Shown: positions 10,153-19,163 of the stretch, piece after piece
How positions within the stretch are numbered: position 1 is the stretch's first letter
Layout: every line of letters starts with the position of its first letter
DNA from: Prevotella sp. CAG:732
GTDB taxonomy: Bacteria; Bacteroidota; Bacteroidia; Bacteroidales; Bacteroidaceae
Direction of reading: 5' to 3'
NCBI GenBank assembly: GCA_000436035.1
Contig: FR893244.1
Location: forward strand, 1 to 64,000
Length of the DNA stretch: 64,000 nucleotides
The notes under the pieces: model-generated
Told to the model about the DNA's origin: nothing
What the model saw: only the letters and a program-made list of their open reading frames with translations
Database searches by the model: none
Translations under genes and position numbers: made by a program

Positions 10153-12209
10153 TTCTGTATCTTGTATTGGTAAATAGTAAATTGATTTTTATCTGGCATT
10201 GCAAACTTCAACTTTCCCGTTTCATCAACGATGGCGACTGTGGAATCTCCACTACCTGCAATTTTATCCAATCGAACCTTATCACCAGGTGTCAACCAAG
10301 TCTGAAGACTTGCACTAGCTCGCTCATTATCCTCCCTATATATGATAAAGAATCCAGAATCCTTCTTTGTCATGGATTGGAAACCAGTCCAAGAACGCCC
10401 AGATGGCTCTTCTCCTACCGGGAGAATGATACCCGAATGAAACTCATGCTGTACTTTCTTATAAGTTTCAATCAACTTCGATGTTTCAAAAGCTTCCTCG
10501 GGCAAGTTGGCAGCCTCCATCCAAGCCAATGGCTGAGCTGGCATCGCAATGGCAAAAAGATAATCAAAAGAGTAGTTTCTTGGCGCAAAAACATCCATGG
10601 AGTCATATTTTGCCACATTACGCCATTTGTTCAAGAACTCCACCTGCAACTTCTCGGCTGGTACATATCTAGAAAGCTGCCACAGATTTCTCAACGTACG
10701 ATATGGATAATAATTTCCCCAGTCTGTATAGCGATTTTCCAAGAAGATATTTCCATACTCATTCATCGAATGATAACCTCCACGACGCCCCGCCGTAGCA
10801 TCCAGATTGAAGATGACCTGATGATTGGTTTCAGTAGCCACCTTATCAAACATTCTTCTCAGATTTTCCTCAGCTTTTTTCGTTGGGATTTGCAAACCAT
10901 CTATCTTGAAGCAAGAGATGCCGTATTGTCGATATAAGGACACCATGGCTTGTGCATCTTTTTCCCAATCGGCAAAATCATTTTGTATGCTCGGATTAAA
11001 CCATAATCCTATCCGAATGCCTAATTTCTTGCCCTTTGCCACTACCTTTTTCAATCCATGAGGAAACTTGTGTGGATTGGGCGTCCAATAAGTATTATCT
11101 TTCCATATATCTCGGAATGAGCCACCTTTTGACTTGGAGTTAGGACTTTTTCCTGTTTGCCATCCATCATCCAATTGGAATACAGTAATACCTAATCGAG
11201 CTGCACGATCCAATTCTTGCAAACAAAAAGCCTCATCTATCTTGGCATCCTGACTTCTATCGCCCCAAGTGTTCAACATAATCATTTCATCAGAGACAGA
11301 CTTTTCCATACGCAACTGCTTTTGATACGTGCGCAAAGAAGCTAGAGCATTCCTTTCTTCCCCATTGAATACACCGAGCACACATCCATAAAGGCGAGTC
11401 CAATCATCTTTGGATATATCCGAAGCAGCAACACCTGTCCCAACTACCATAAAATCATTGAAATCGGTTATAAAATCTGCACCACCATAATGTAGTTGAG
11501 TACTAGAAACTGGAGATTCTTTCAGAAAGAAGAAACCATTTCCCGACAACTGATCTTTTGCAAACAGCAGATTTCCCCTGCATCCATTCTTGCGATAAGG
11601 AATAAAATTGCGCTCTAGCACAAGATTGTCATTCCAATCGGTATAGTCAAAGAACTCCACCGCTTTCGTCTGCCAATGATTCCCCGACAACTGGAGACGA
11701 TCCAATGTAGGTGTCTTCAATTCGGTTGCCATGTCTTCAACAGACTCTATGTTTTTCCTATCCACATTGGATGCTACCACATCATTGCCAACCTTTTTCA
11801 TGACACCTTTTAGATATGTATCACAAGCTATTGCTGGAGCATTGCCATAAACACGGAATATACGTTTGATGCTCAAACTACCCTGGAGATAAGAGACCTC
11901 TACACAAAGATAGCCAGGATGAACGCCATTAGATTCTATCCAACGGCTAGACATACTTCCTTGCTCCGCATTGCCTTTGGCGATGGCAAAATCTGGTTGC
12001 TTCCCCATAGCTCGTAGCACTGAATGAATCCGCTTATCCACAACAGATATAGTTTTCAATGCTCCTCCATTCCAAAGAAAGCATCTCTCCAAGACATCAT
12101 TGCCTATACGAAGCGTATCTTTCTGCAATGTTGCATAACAAGAGTGCATGGCATCCATAGAATGCCACGCTCCTAATAATAGCAAAAGTATCAAAAGTCT
12201 TCTCTTCAT
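10149..12209 (-). CDS. GH36-like alpha-galactosidase
   Basis: A 686-residue secreted protein (signal peptide about 1-20). An N-terminal beta-sandwich (about 30-290) precedes a TIM barrel with the clan GH-D marks FQLDDGW (344-350), GLWFNPS (401-407) and FKIDG with the predicted nucleophile Asp437; Asp496 in RYTDWG is a candidate acid/base. Clan GH-D enzymes (GH27/GH31/GH36) hydrolyse alpha-galactosides and related alpha-sugars. The canonical GH36 acid/base motif around a CSGGGGR loop is not present: at the matching place the protein reads ATAGRRGG, so it probably belongs to a divergent subgroup. It is the only alpha-glycosidase of the PUL. Confidence 0.75.
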   Translation of the reverse strand: MKRRLLILLLLLGAWHSMDAMHSCYATLQKDTLRIGNDVLERCFLWNGGALKTISVVDKRIHSVLRAMGKQPDFAIAKGNAEQGSMSSRWIESNGVHPGYLCVEVSYLQGSLSIKRIFRVYGNAPAIACDTYLKGVMKKVGNDVVASNVDRKNIESVEDMATELKTPTLDRLQLSGNHWQTKAVEFFDYTDWNDNLVLERNFIPYRKNGCRGNLLFAKDQLSGNGFFFLKESPVSSTQLHYGGADFITDFNDFMVVGTGVAASDISKDDWTRLYGCVLGVFNGEERNALASLRTYQKQLRMEKSVSDEMIMLNTWGDRSQDAKIDEAFCLQELDRAARLGITVFQLDDGWQTGKSPNSKSKGGSFRDIWKDNTYWTPNPHKFPHGLKKVVAKGKKLGIRIGLWFNPSIQNDFADWEKDAQAMVSLYRQYGISCFKIDGLQIPTKKAEENLRRMFDKVATETNHQVIFNLDATAGRRGGYHSMNEYGNIFLENRYTDWGNYYPYRTLRNLWQLSRYVPAEKLQVEFLNKWRNVAKYDSMDVFAPRNYSFDYLFAIAMPAQPLAWMEAANLPEEAFETSKLIETYKKVQHEFHSGIILPVGEEPSGRSWTGFQSMTKKDSGFFIIYREDNERASASLQTWLTPGDKVRLDKIAGSGDSTVAIVDETGKLKFAMPDKNQFTIYQYKIQK

Positions 12210-12214
12210 TGCGC

Positions 12215-14086
12215 TTACTGATTCATAAATGCCCTTGGCTTTTCCAATAAGACATTGGGTTCATTAAAATGCTGATTATCTGGCACATTCTTTTTTCCTA
12301 TGCCCTTTTGCATCATCACCTTCAGTTCTGGTAAATGGTTTCTGTAAACATCTCTTGGCTCTATACCATACTGATGACATAGGGCTGCCGCCATGCCTAC
12401 GACCTCGCCCATCATACCCGTCGTACGCATCACTCTCACAGTTCCCAAAGCCACATGGGTACAACTGATATTCCTTCCAGCCATCAATAGATTATCTATA
12501 TTGCGAGAATATAGACAACGATAAGGCACAGCATAAGGATAAATCCAGCGATGCACCGTCCGGGTCTTAAATTCATTTCCAGGGAATCGTACACTATTCA
12601 AACTATCGGCAAAATGCAAATCAATGCTCCAAGATGTGGAGAACGAGGCATCTTCGTGTTGCACATTCTTGTTGATGTCTTCTTCGGACAAGACATAATC
12701 GCCCAACAAACGACGAGACTCACGCTTACCTGCAATATAGCCAACCCAAGCCAAAGAGCGATTACGGTATTTTTGCTTTTCCTTTGCCTTGTTTTTCAAG
12801 AAACTCCAATTGGAATAAATAACCAACAGCCCATAATCCCTGATTCTTTCTGCATCCGTTATCGGATTCTTGTTCATGCCAGTTTCCCAAGTCCACTCAC
12901 CTTTTACGACAGGTTCTTTGTTGCTCTCATTAAAATTTATTCCATAAGAGAAATCGGGGAAACGAGTATGATGCTTGACATCTTCAGAATACCATTGGAT
13001 AGAAGAGCCCATCATGATCGTGTCCGCCTTCATCGGAGCCAAAGACTCATGGTATTCATCCTGTGCCTCTCTTCCCATCCGCCAATCTGCACCTGCCAAG
13101 AAGCCAATCGTTCCATCTCCCGTGCAATCACTGAAAAGAGGTGCCTCTAACTCTATCTTTTCAGCAGACTGTATTTGCTGTATGAGCACAGAACTGATAC
13201 GATTACCTTTCTTTTTGATTTTTATGGCACGATAGGAAGGGAACAAGGTAATGTTTTTCTCAGTCAAGACAAAAGAGTCTTTTTTACTATCTTCATAAAA
13301 CTCTCCTGGTTGCGCATTGCCACCTCGTTCGTGTCCAAACTCACGAATCATCCTACCAAGTCCTTGATTGGGTTTCAATTCTATCACACCTCCTAGATGT
13401 ACTCTTACTTCCGATGAGTTATTACCCCCCAATACCGGGCGATCATTCACCAATGCCACCTTACTACCCAAACGAGCGGCGGTTACAGCAGCACACATTC
13501 CTGCAATACCACCTCCCACTACAACAAAGTCGAAGTGCTTGGATTTGACTTTCTGGATAGGATTAAGAGATTGGCGCAATTGTTCTGTCTGTTTGGTGTT
13601 CATCTTTAATGGCGACTTTTTAGGATCAGTCGTCAAATAGATTGCATCACAGCGACCATCGAAGCCTGTCAAATCATGAAGGCCCAAAGTTGCCTCACCT
13701 GATTTAAGAGTTACCTTTCCTGCCAACTGCCAGCCCCAAGTCTTTCCTTCAGCACCCAACATCTTAGGCAAGCGCTTATCATTCACGGTAAGCACAAAAC
13801 GACCGGGACCCATTTTATCGCTCCAAGGAGAAGTCCAGTTATAGGTTCTGACATAAACATCATACACCCCAGCCTTTTCTACTTGAATCGTGGTTTTTGC
13901 ATCTTCCACGGGATTCCCCATCCCATGAGCCATCACGTATGGAGACCCCATCTGGTCCATGAATTGTTGATCCACTACCCATCCTCCCAGATGGTGGAAG
14001 CTTTCAGACTCCACAAAGATGTCTGAAGCCCCCGCCATCAAGGAGCTAAAAATAGTAAAGATTACGATGACGAATCTCTTGTACAT
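12215..14086 (-). CDS. Secreted FAD-dependent oxidoreductase with N-terminal carbohydrate-binding-like domain
   Basis: A 623-residue protein of the PF12831 'FAD_oxidored' type. Residues 1-20 are a signal peptide. Residues about 22-155 form a beta-sandwich (including KAGVYDVYVRT) like those that bind carbohydrate in other PUL enzymes. The Rossmann dinucleotide motif VVGGGIAG is at about 189-196, and PVLGGNNSSEVR follows as the second FAD contact. The family is common in Bacteroidota and Planctomycetota carbohydrate loci but has no settled reaction; oxidation of a sugar ring or a polyol is inferred from context. The start at 14086 is preferred over an upstream ATG at 14131 because it begins exactly at the signal peptide and avoids overlap with the preceding gene. 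Confidence 0.8.
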   Translation of the reverse strand: MYKRFVIVIFTIFSSLMAGASDIFVESESFHHLGGWVVDQQFMDQMGSPYVMAHGMGNPVEDAKTTIQVEKAGVYDVYVRTYNWTSPWSDKMGPGRFVLTVNDKRLPKMLGAEGKTWGWQLAGKVTLKSGEATLGLHDLTGFDGRCDAIYLTTDPKKSPLKMNTKQTEQLRQSLNPIQKVKSKHFDFVVVGGGIAGMCAAVTAARLGSKVALVNDRPVLGGNNSSEVRVHLGGVIELKPNQGLGRMIREFGHERGGNAQPGEFYEDSKKDSFVLTEKNITLFPSYRAIKIKKKGNRISSVLIQQIQSAEKIELEAPLFSDCTGDGTIGFLAGADWRMGREAQDEYHESLAPMKADTIMMGSSIQWYSEDVKHHTRFPDFSYGINFNESNKEPVVKGEWTWETGMNKNPITDAERIRDYGLLVIYSNWSFLKNKAKEKQKYRNRSLAWVGYIAGKRESRRLLGDYVLSEEDINKNVQHEDASFSTSWSIDLHFADSLNSVRFPGNEFKTRTVHRWIYPYAVPYRCLYSRNIDNLLMAGRNISCTHVALGTVRVMRTTGMMGEVVGMAAALCHQYGIEPRDVYRNHLPELKVMMQKGIGKKNVPDNQHFNEPNVLLEKPRAFMNQ

Positions 14087-14097
14087 ATATAATTCTT

Positions 14098-15741
14098 TTA
14101 TTTGATTGTTACATCGGATAGTTTTACCCATCCGTCTTCTGTTTGATATTCATCACGGGCAGAGATGATAATACCGATGGCATTATCCTTTGTGGTATCA
14201 ACAATACCTACAGCCCACTCATATTGACCTGGTGTAACATCAGATAGAGTCAACTCCGTCTTGTAAGTATGAGGAGTTCCTTGTACCCAATCTGAAATCT
14301 CAGGATTAGGATCCACAAATACCTTGACTGATTTCTCCGTAGTCTTGTCCAACAAAGCAAAAGCCACCTTATACTTTTGATTCCATTGTGGAAGATTGGT
14401 AGGGCAATAGCCCCATCCCAGATTAGACCAGCGGTGTGTCAATACCACCTTACCATTTGAGGATGCGTTTTCTGGCAAAGAAACCTTGTCGGGGTAAAGG
14501 CGATAACCACCATCCGCAATAAACTCTTTCACCAACTTGAAGGCGGAGTTAAACCAAGAATGAGTCTCACCTGTCTGTGGGCTAGAGCTGAAGCGGAAGT
14601 CCATCATATTGACATTGGCTCCCTTTCCTTCATCAAACTCACCTTTTCTCACCTCAGCATAGTCGGCATACCCATCACCCTTGATAGAACTGCCATGAGA
14701 AGACTTCACCCAGCCGCCTTCCATGATAAACGGACATTGATAGCGATAAGTGGTAGCGATTCCTCGCTCCCAATCCTTATAATATTGCTTCATACCAAAG
14801 GCATCGTGACGAAGGCTAAAGCCTTTCTTCACTGCACGGTCAATCAAGTCGGCAGTATCATCGAGATTGGCACCATCAAAACTAGAACTACTCAGTAAGC
14901 AACGATGATAGTTGATGAAGATAGGCACCTTAGTGAAAGTTTTAGCCATCAAGTCGGTAATCCACTCAAAGACTTTATATTTCACTTCTTTTTCCGTCAT
15001 TTTCTCATTTTCATTAGGCGTATCTACAGCCCAATATTTCAAAGTATGAGTCTCACCCCATTTACCCAAACCAAAGCCACTGACATAATTGGTGATGTCT
15101 GGGTCATTATATTTTGCGGCAAAATCCTGCAAGAACTTAGCATATTTCTCTTGGAAGATGGGGTCATCTGGGTAAGGAGACCATACCTGTACACTACCTG
15201 TAGTCGTCACATATCCCTTGCATCCAGCCTCTCTTACATAGTCTGGTGTAAAGTTATAATGCTTGTCACGACTATCCACCACGAATGTGAATGCCAATTT
15301 CAAGTTGCGCTCTTTGGCACCATTCACCAACATACGGAAACGTTTGGCTGGTTCCGTGTTAACTCCATCTTGCCAGATATAAACACCCTCTTCAGGGTTG
15401 AAGTCACTCCAAGCACCACGGATATAAAGGGTAGTTCCATAATCAGAAACCTTCACCTTACCTTCCGAAGAGTCAAAGTTATCATAGATGTCCCAAAAGT
15501 TGTCCATCATGCCACTGCCGATACCCGTATAGATGTTCCATCCTTGCAATGGATTTCTCAGGAACTTGCTACGCTCAGGCTTGATATTCACGATTTTGTT
15601 GCCTGTTACATTCCAGCTATAACCTGTCGCATCCAAGTCATCTTTATCGGAACATGATGTTCCGATAAAGAGAGTAGATGTGATGAGAGCCAAAGACATG
15701 GCTGTCATCTTGACCTTAGACATATAATTTCTCATTTGCAT
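14098..15741 (-). CDS. DUF4874/DUF4832 lipoprotein, predicted TIM-barrel glycosidase
   Basis: A 547-residue lipoprotein: a hydrophobic signal ends in FIGTSC with the acylated Cys at about 30. The body matches the DUF4874 + DUF4832 architecture. A barrel-like region holds RGAWSDFNPEEG (about 108-119), GLGKWGETH with Glu230 and MEGGWV with Glu341. The C-terminal beta domain has LGWGYCPTNLPQWNQKYKV. The W..xxPEEG element and two Glu residues after predicted strands 4 and 7 look like clan GH-A retaining glycosidases, which suggests hydrolysis rather than binding; this is inference. It is a paralogue of the gene at 22599-24116 and sits 11 bp upstream of the oxidoreductase gene. The start could also be the Met at codon 3 or 7. 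Confidence 0.75.
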   Translation of the reverse strand: MQMRNYMSKVKMTAMSLALITSTLFIGTSCSDKDDLDATGYSWNVTGNKIVNIKPERSKFLRNPLQGWNIYTGIGSGMMDNFWDIYDNFDSSEGKVKVSDYGTTLYIRGAWSDFNPEEGVYIWQDGVNTEPAKRFRMLVNGAKERNLKLAFTFVVDSRDKHYNFTPDYVREAGCKGYVTTTGSVQVWSPYPDDPIFQEKYAKFLQDFAAKYNDPDITNYVSGFGLGKWGETHTLKYWAVDTPNENEKMTEKEVKYKVFEWITDLMAKTFTKVPIFINYHRCLLSSSSFDGANLDDTADLIDRAVKKGFSLRHDAFGMKQYYKDWERGIATTYRYQCPFIMEGGWVKSSHGSSIKGDGYADYAEVRKGEFDEGKGANVNMMDFRFSSSPQTGETHSWFNSAFKLVKEFIADGGYRLYPDKVSLPENASSNGKVVLTHRWSNLGWGYCPTNLPQWNQKYKVAFALLDKTTEKSVKVFVDPNPEISDWVQGTPHTYKTELTLSDVTPGQYEWAVGIVDTTKDNAIGIIISARDEYQTEDGWVKLSDVTIK

Positions 15742-15760
15742 AATAGTCTCTAGTTATTGA

Positions 15761-17380
15761 TTATTTTTTATCAAACAGTACGGTATTGTTGCGGATATTG
15801 ACCACCACAAAATTACATCCCTCTGGGATGATGAAGTAAGCATAGCGGTTATCTCTTTGACCTGCGACTATCTTTTCTTCTGTACCCAACTTAGCCGTGA
15901 TATAACCATTATGGTCATTACGTTTAGCATCGGCTGATGAACCGAAAGCATAAACATTATTATTTGTGTTATCTACCGTAAACTTCACAGATGCCTGTAC
16001 CGTATTTCCACGCTCATCTTTTTGTGAACTTCGAGGAAGTGCATCACCCTTATATACAAAGACACATGGATCTGCTATACTTGGAAGCAAGTTAAACTTG
16101 TCCTGGTATCCCGTAAAGGCTCCCGAATCATGGTCAAAGGCATTGAAGGTACCATACATATACAGTTTCTCAATGACTGTTGTATATGGATTAATTCCTA
16201 ATTTTGTATTATTCCAGCTTACAGACTTTGGCTCCAAGTCCGTCTTGTCGGAATAAATAATGATAGTCTTCTCTTCCTTATTCAATACGATACGATAGGT
16301 ACCAGCACTTGGGATAGACCAATAACGAGCTGAAGCTGCTGTATTCGTTGCCACCTGAGTGAATGAAGAAGACTGACCATCGTTGATGTCATGTGAACCT
16401 TCTTGCATTGGAACGATAGACATTTCTTGCTTGCCCTCATAAGTCAATGGAATATAAAGAGTTCCTGCTGAGAGTTGTCCTCGCCAAGCATACAAGTTCT
16501 CATTTTCCAAAGTCTGCTGCATCTCCACTTGATCGCCAACGGCTGTACCTGCCAAGAAGATTTGGTCTGCATCCACCACGGCACCGGCTGCCACAATCTT
16601 GACTGTCTGCTTGGTCATATCCACTGTGATACGGTAAGTATCATCTTCAGGAATAATCCAAGAGTTTGCCTCACTACGATCGGTAACAATCGCTGGCATA
16701 TCAGACAATGTCAAAGCCTCATCTGCCTCAGAAGGGCCTATGGCATTCTCTTCATCGCCAAACAAGACAGGGAAATTAATCTTTCCTGCACTCAACTTGC
16801 CGGTATAGGAATAAACAGTGCCATCATTGTTTGCCTCCAACAAGACATCTGCATCTCCTACCGCTGTACCAGCCATAAACAACTGGTCTGCACTAAACTG
16901 CTTAGCTCCATAGGTCTTCACCTTTACCCTTGCTGTGGCAATATCAGGAACCACCAAGCGTGGTCCCTCAAAAGAGGCGGTCACGGTAAACTGTACTTCA
17001 CGAATCGTACTGGTCAACTGTCCGAAATGCTCTACCAAAAGCTCTTGCAACTGTTGGTTGGTATAAGAACGAGAGAAGTGACCATCATCCTCATACTCCA
17101 TTATTTCATCAGCAGTACTGCCGCTCACACGCATTTCATACTTATAGGTGGTGATATAATCATCGCCGTAATCATGTGCCGTTGTCCAATCCAAAGTCAA
17201 GGCAGTGGCATCAGGATTGCCCTCATCCAACTTGATGTAGTCACCAGATGGTTGGAGTTCTATCACAGATTGGTTTCTAGAATACGAGTTGTCTATGTCA
17301 TCATTGCAAGACATCGCCAACAAGCTCATGGAAGAAGCCAATAGCCAAACGGCTGTCTTTAATATATTATTTGTCTTCAT
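15761..17380 (-). CDS. SusE/SusF-like surface glycan-binding lipoprotein
   Basis: A 539-residue lipoprotein with signal and lipobox LLAMSC (Cys25). The N-terminal 140 residues resemble the SusE domain (an Ig-like fold that anchors the protein). Two or three repeated beta-sandwich modules follow, recognisable by the repeated phrases LFMAGTAVGDAD, IFLAGTAVGDQV and LYMYGTFNAFD, each ending in a 'YRI.v....k.v.i' strand, as in starch-binding SusE/SusF. It should sit on the cell surface and bind the PUL substrate. The ATG at 17380 is preferred to the one at 17401 because it directly begins the lipoprotein signal. It follows susD after 53 bp. Confidence 0.85.
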   Translation of the reverse strand: MKTNNILKTAVWLLASSMSLLAMSCNDDIDNSYSRNQSVIELQPSGDYIKLDEGNPDATALTLDWTTAHDYGDDYITTYKYEMRVSGSTADEIMEYEDDGHFSRSYTNQQLQELLVEHFGQLTSTIREVQFTVTASFEGPRLVVPDIATARVKVKTYGAKQFSADQLFMAGTAVGDADVLLEANNDGTVYSYTGKLSAGKINFPVLFGDEENAIGPSEADEALTLSDMPAIVTDRSEANSWIIPEDDTYRITVDMTKQTVKIVAAGAVVDADQIFLAGTAVGDQVEMQQTLENENLYAWRGQLSAGTLYIPLTYEGKQEMSIVPMQEGSHDINDGQSSSFTQVATNTAASARYWSIPSAGTYRIVLNKEEKTIIIYSDKTDLEPKSVSWNNTKLGINPYTTVIEKLYMYGTFNAFDHDSGAFTGYQDKFNLLPSIADPCVFVYKGDALPRSSQKDERGNTVQASVKFTVDNTNNNVYAFGSSADAKRNDHNGYITAKLGTEEKIVAGQRDNRYAYFIIPEGCNFVVVNIRNNTVLFDKK

Positions 17381-17433
17381 TTGCAATTTCTTTAAATACA
17401 ATTACACAATGGATATATCATATTCATCCGATT

Positions 17434-19152
17434 TTAATATCCAGGGTTGTTGGTCAAGTTAGGACACAACTCCATATCATGGGTAGGGATAGGCCACAAG
17501 TATTCTCTGTCAGGGAAAATACGTTGCGCACCTGTCGTGCAGTAACCTGCATTGAAGAGATGTGAGAAGTCAGCCAAGCCATCTTCATCAATCTGTGGTG
17601 TCATACCCCAGAACCAAAGTCCCTTCTCTACCACATTGGAAAGCAAGTCATTAGGCTGCAACATGATATAATTATAACCATTCAAAGCCTTGGAAGCGAG
17701 TTTCCATCTCATCAAGTCTTGCAAGCGTTGGTTTTCCATGGCGAACTCCATGCGACGCTCGATGCGAACCGCCTTTCTGAGTTCCTCCTGACTACCCATC
17801 TGCACGGTTGGATAAGCCGAGGTTGCAGATACATCCACACCATAAGCACGAGCACGCACCAGGTTGATTGCCTTCAGTACGGAGTCATCTATCTGATTCT
17901 GCTCTATCATCGCCTCAGCATAAATCAAGAGAACATCAGCATAGCGCATGATGATATAATCAGACTCTACTTTCATACCATTCTCCATCCAAGAAGCATC
18001 AATGCCCTTCTTCCAAAGAAGACCATTATATGAAGCATACTGATTGACTTTTCGAGTATCTTGATTCGACTGTGTCTTGCCTGTCGTATAATTCATGATC
18101 GTCGTTGCAGCAGGACTAGGATCATACTCAAATCCACAATGCTCAGTATTGAAAGGCACAATTGTCATACAGCAACGTGGGTCACGGTTCTTGAATGGGT
18201 TGTGCGGATCGAAGAGAGGCGATTCGTCAATAGGCAAACCATCCGTACAGAGATAGGAAGCCAACAAGTCCCAAGAAGGATTATAAGAACCATAGCCACC
18301 CGCATTACGAGGAAGACCATTCTTCACAATCCAAGAATCCAACACAACATCATTCTCGATAGAACGAGGCAATACAAACACCTTCTCTGGGTTGACCTTG
18401 GTGCTCTGCTTGAAGAGCTTAGCATAATCTGGTTCCAATGAATAGATACCCAAGTCCATACAAGCCTTTGCTTCCTTAGCAGCCTTCTCGTAATCCCCCA
18501 TATAGAGGGCAAAACGAGCTTTCATCGCCATAGCTGCGCCTTTGGTGAAATGTATTGTCTCACTTTTTCCATAAGAAACAGGAAGCCATTCGATCGCCTT
18601 ATCAAAATCTGCATACACCAAAGGGATCAACTCTGCCTTCGGACGACGACCCTGTTGTTCTGCCTCCGTGATAGTTTCTGTATTTTCAAGATAAGGAACA
18701 TCTCCATAGAAGAAAATCAAGTCAGCATACTTGCAGGCACGAGCGAAATAAGCTTCACCTGCATATCTATTGATCACCGACTGGGTGACATGTCCCTCAG
18801 CCTTGTGGATGTTTTCCAACATGGTATTGGCACGAGCTATCAACTTATAGCTCTGTTCCCAGAGGTGATATACCTCATATTGCTGTCCATTCAGCGTACC
18901 ATCCAGAACGGTTCCCCCACTTCCTGGGTTACGGTTTTGCAAACGATAGGTAGTATTGTCACTCCACTGCTCAGAGGAAGACAAAGGCTCCTGCCAATAA
19001 CCCAAGATATAGAATTCGTTGGAAGCCAACGACAATTCTGTCTCATTCGTGTACCACGAAGCGGTATTTCCCTGTGACTTTGGCACCAAATCCATGCTCT
19101 CACAAGAAACGAGTCCTAAACTCAACGCAGCTAAAAATATCTTAACTTTCAT
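17434..19152 (-). CDS. SusD/RagB family surface lipoprotein
   Basis: A 572-residue outer-membrane lipoprotein that forms the lid on the SusC transporter and captures the glycan. The signal ends LGLVSC (Cys17). The TPR-rich fold is visible as YAGEAYFARACKYADLIFFYG (about 130-150, trimmed here to the idea), KARFALYMGDYEKAA and the C-terminal IMRYADVLLIYAEA and RIERRMEFA segments, all hallmarks of SusD/RagB. It is 11 bp downstream of susC, as in nearly all PULs. Confidence 0.95.
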   Translation of the reverse strand: MKVKIFLAALSLGLVSCESMDLVPKSQGNTASWYTNETELSLASNEFYILGYWQEPLSSSEQWSDNTTYRLQNRNPGSGGTVLDGTLNGQQYEVYHLWEQSYKLIARANTMLENIHKAEGHVTQSVINRYAGEAYFARACKYADLIFFYGDVPYLENTETITEAEQQGRRPKAELIPLVYADFDKAIEWLPVSYGKSETIHFTKGAAMAMKARFALYMGDYEKAAKEAKACMDLGIYSLEPDYAKLFKQSTKVNPEKVFVLPRSIENDVVLDSWIVKNGLPRNAGGYGSYNPSWDLLASYLCTDGLPIDESPLFDPHNPFKNRDPRCCMTIVPFNTEHCGFEYDPSPAATTIMNYTTGKTQSNQDTRKVNQYASYNGLLWKKGIDASWMENGMKVESDYIIMRYADVLLIYAEAMIEQNQIDDSVLKAINLVRARAYGVDVSATSAYPTVQMGSQEELRKAVRIERRMEFAMENQRLQDLMRWKLASKALNGYNYIMLQPNDLLSNVVEKGLWFWGMTPQIDEDGLADFSHLFNAGYCTTGAQRIFPDREYLWPIPTHDMELCPNLTNNPGY

Positions 19153-19163
19153 ATCCGTCTCTT

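Noticed and set aside
14087..14131. Upstream 15-codon extension of the oxidoreductase
   Set aside because: It would overlap the preceding gene and place a hydrophilic stretch before the signal peptide, so the start at 14086 is preferred.
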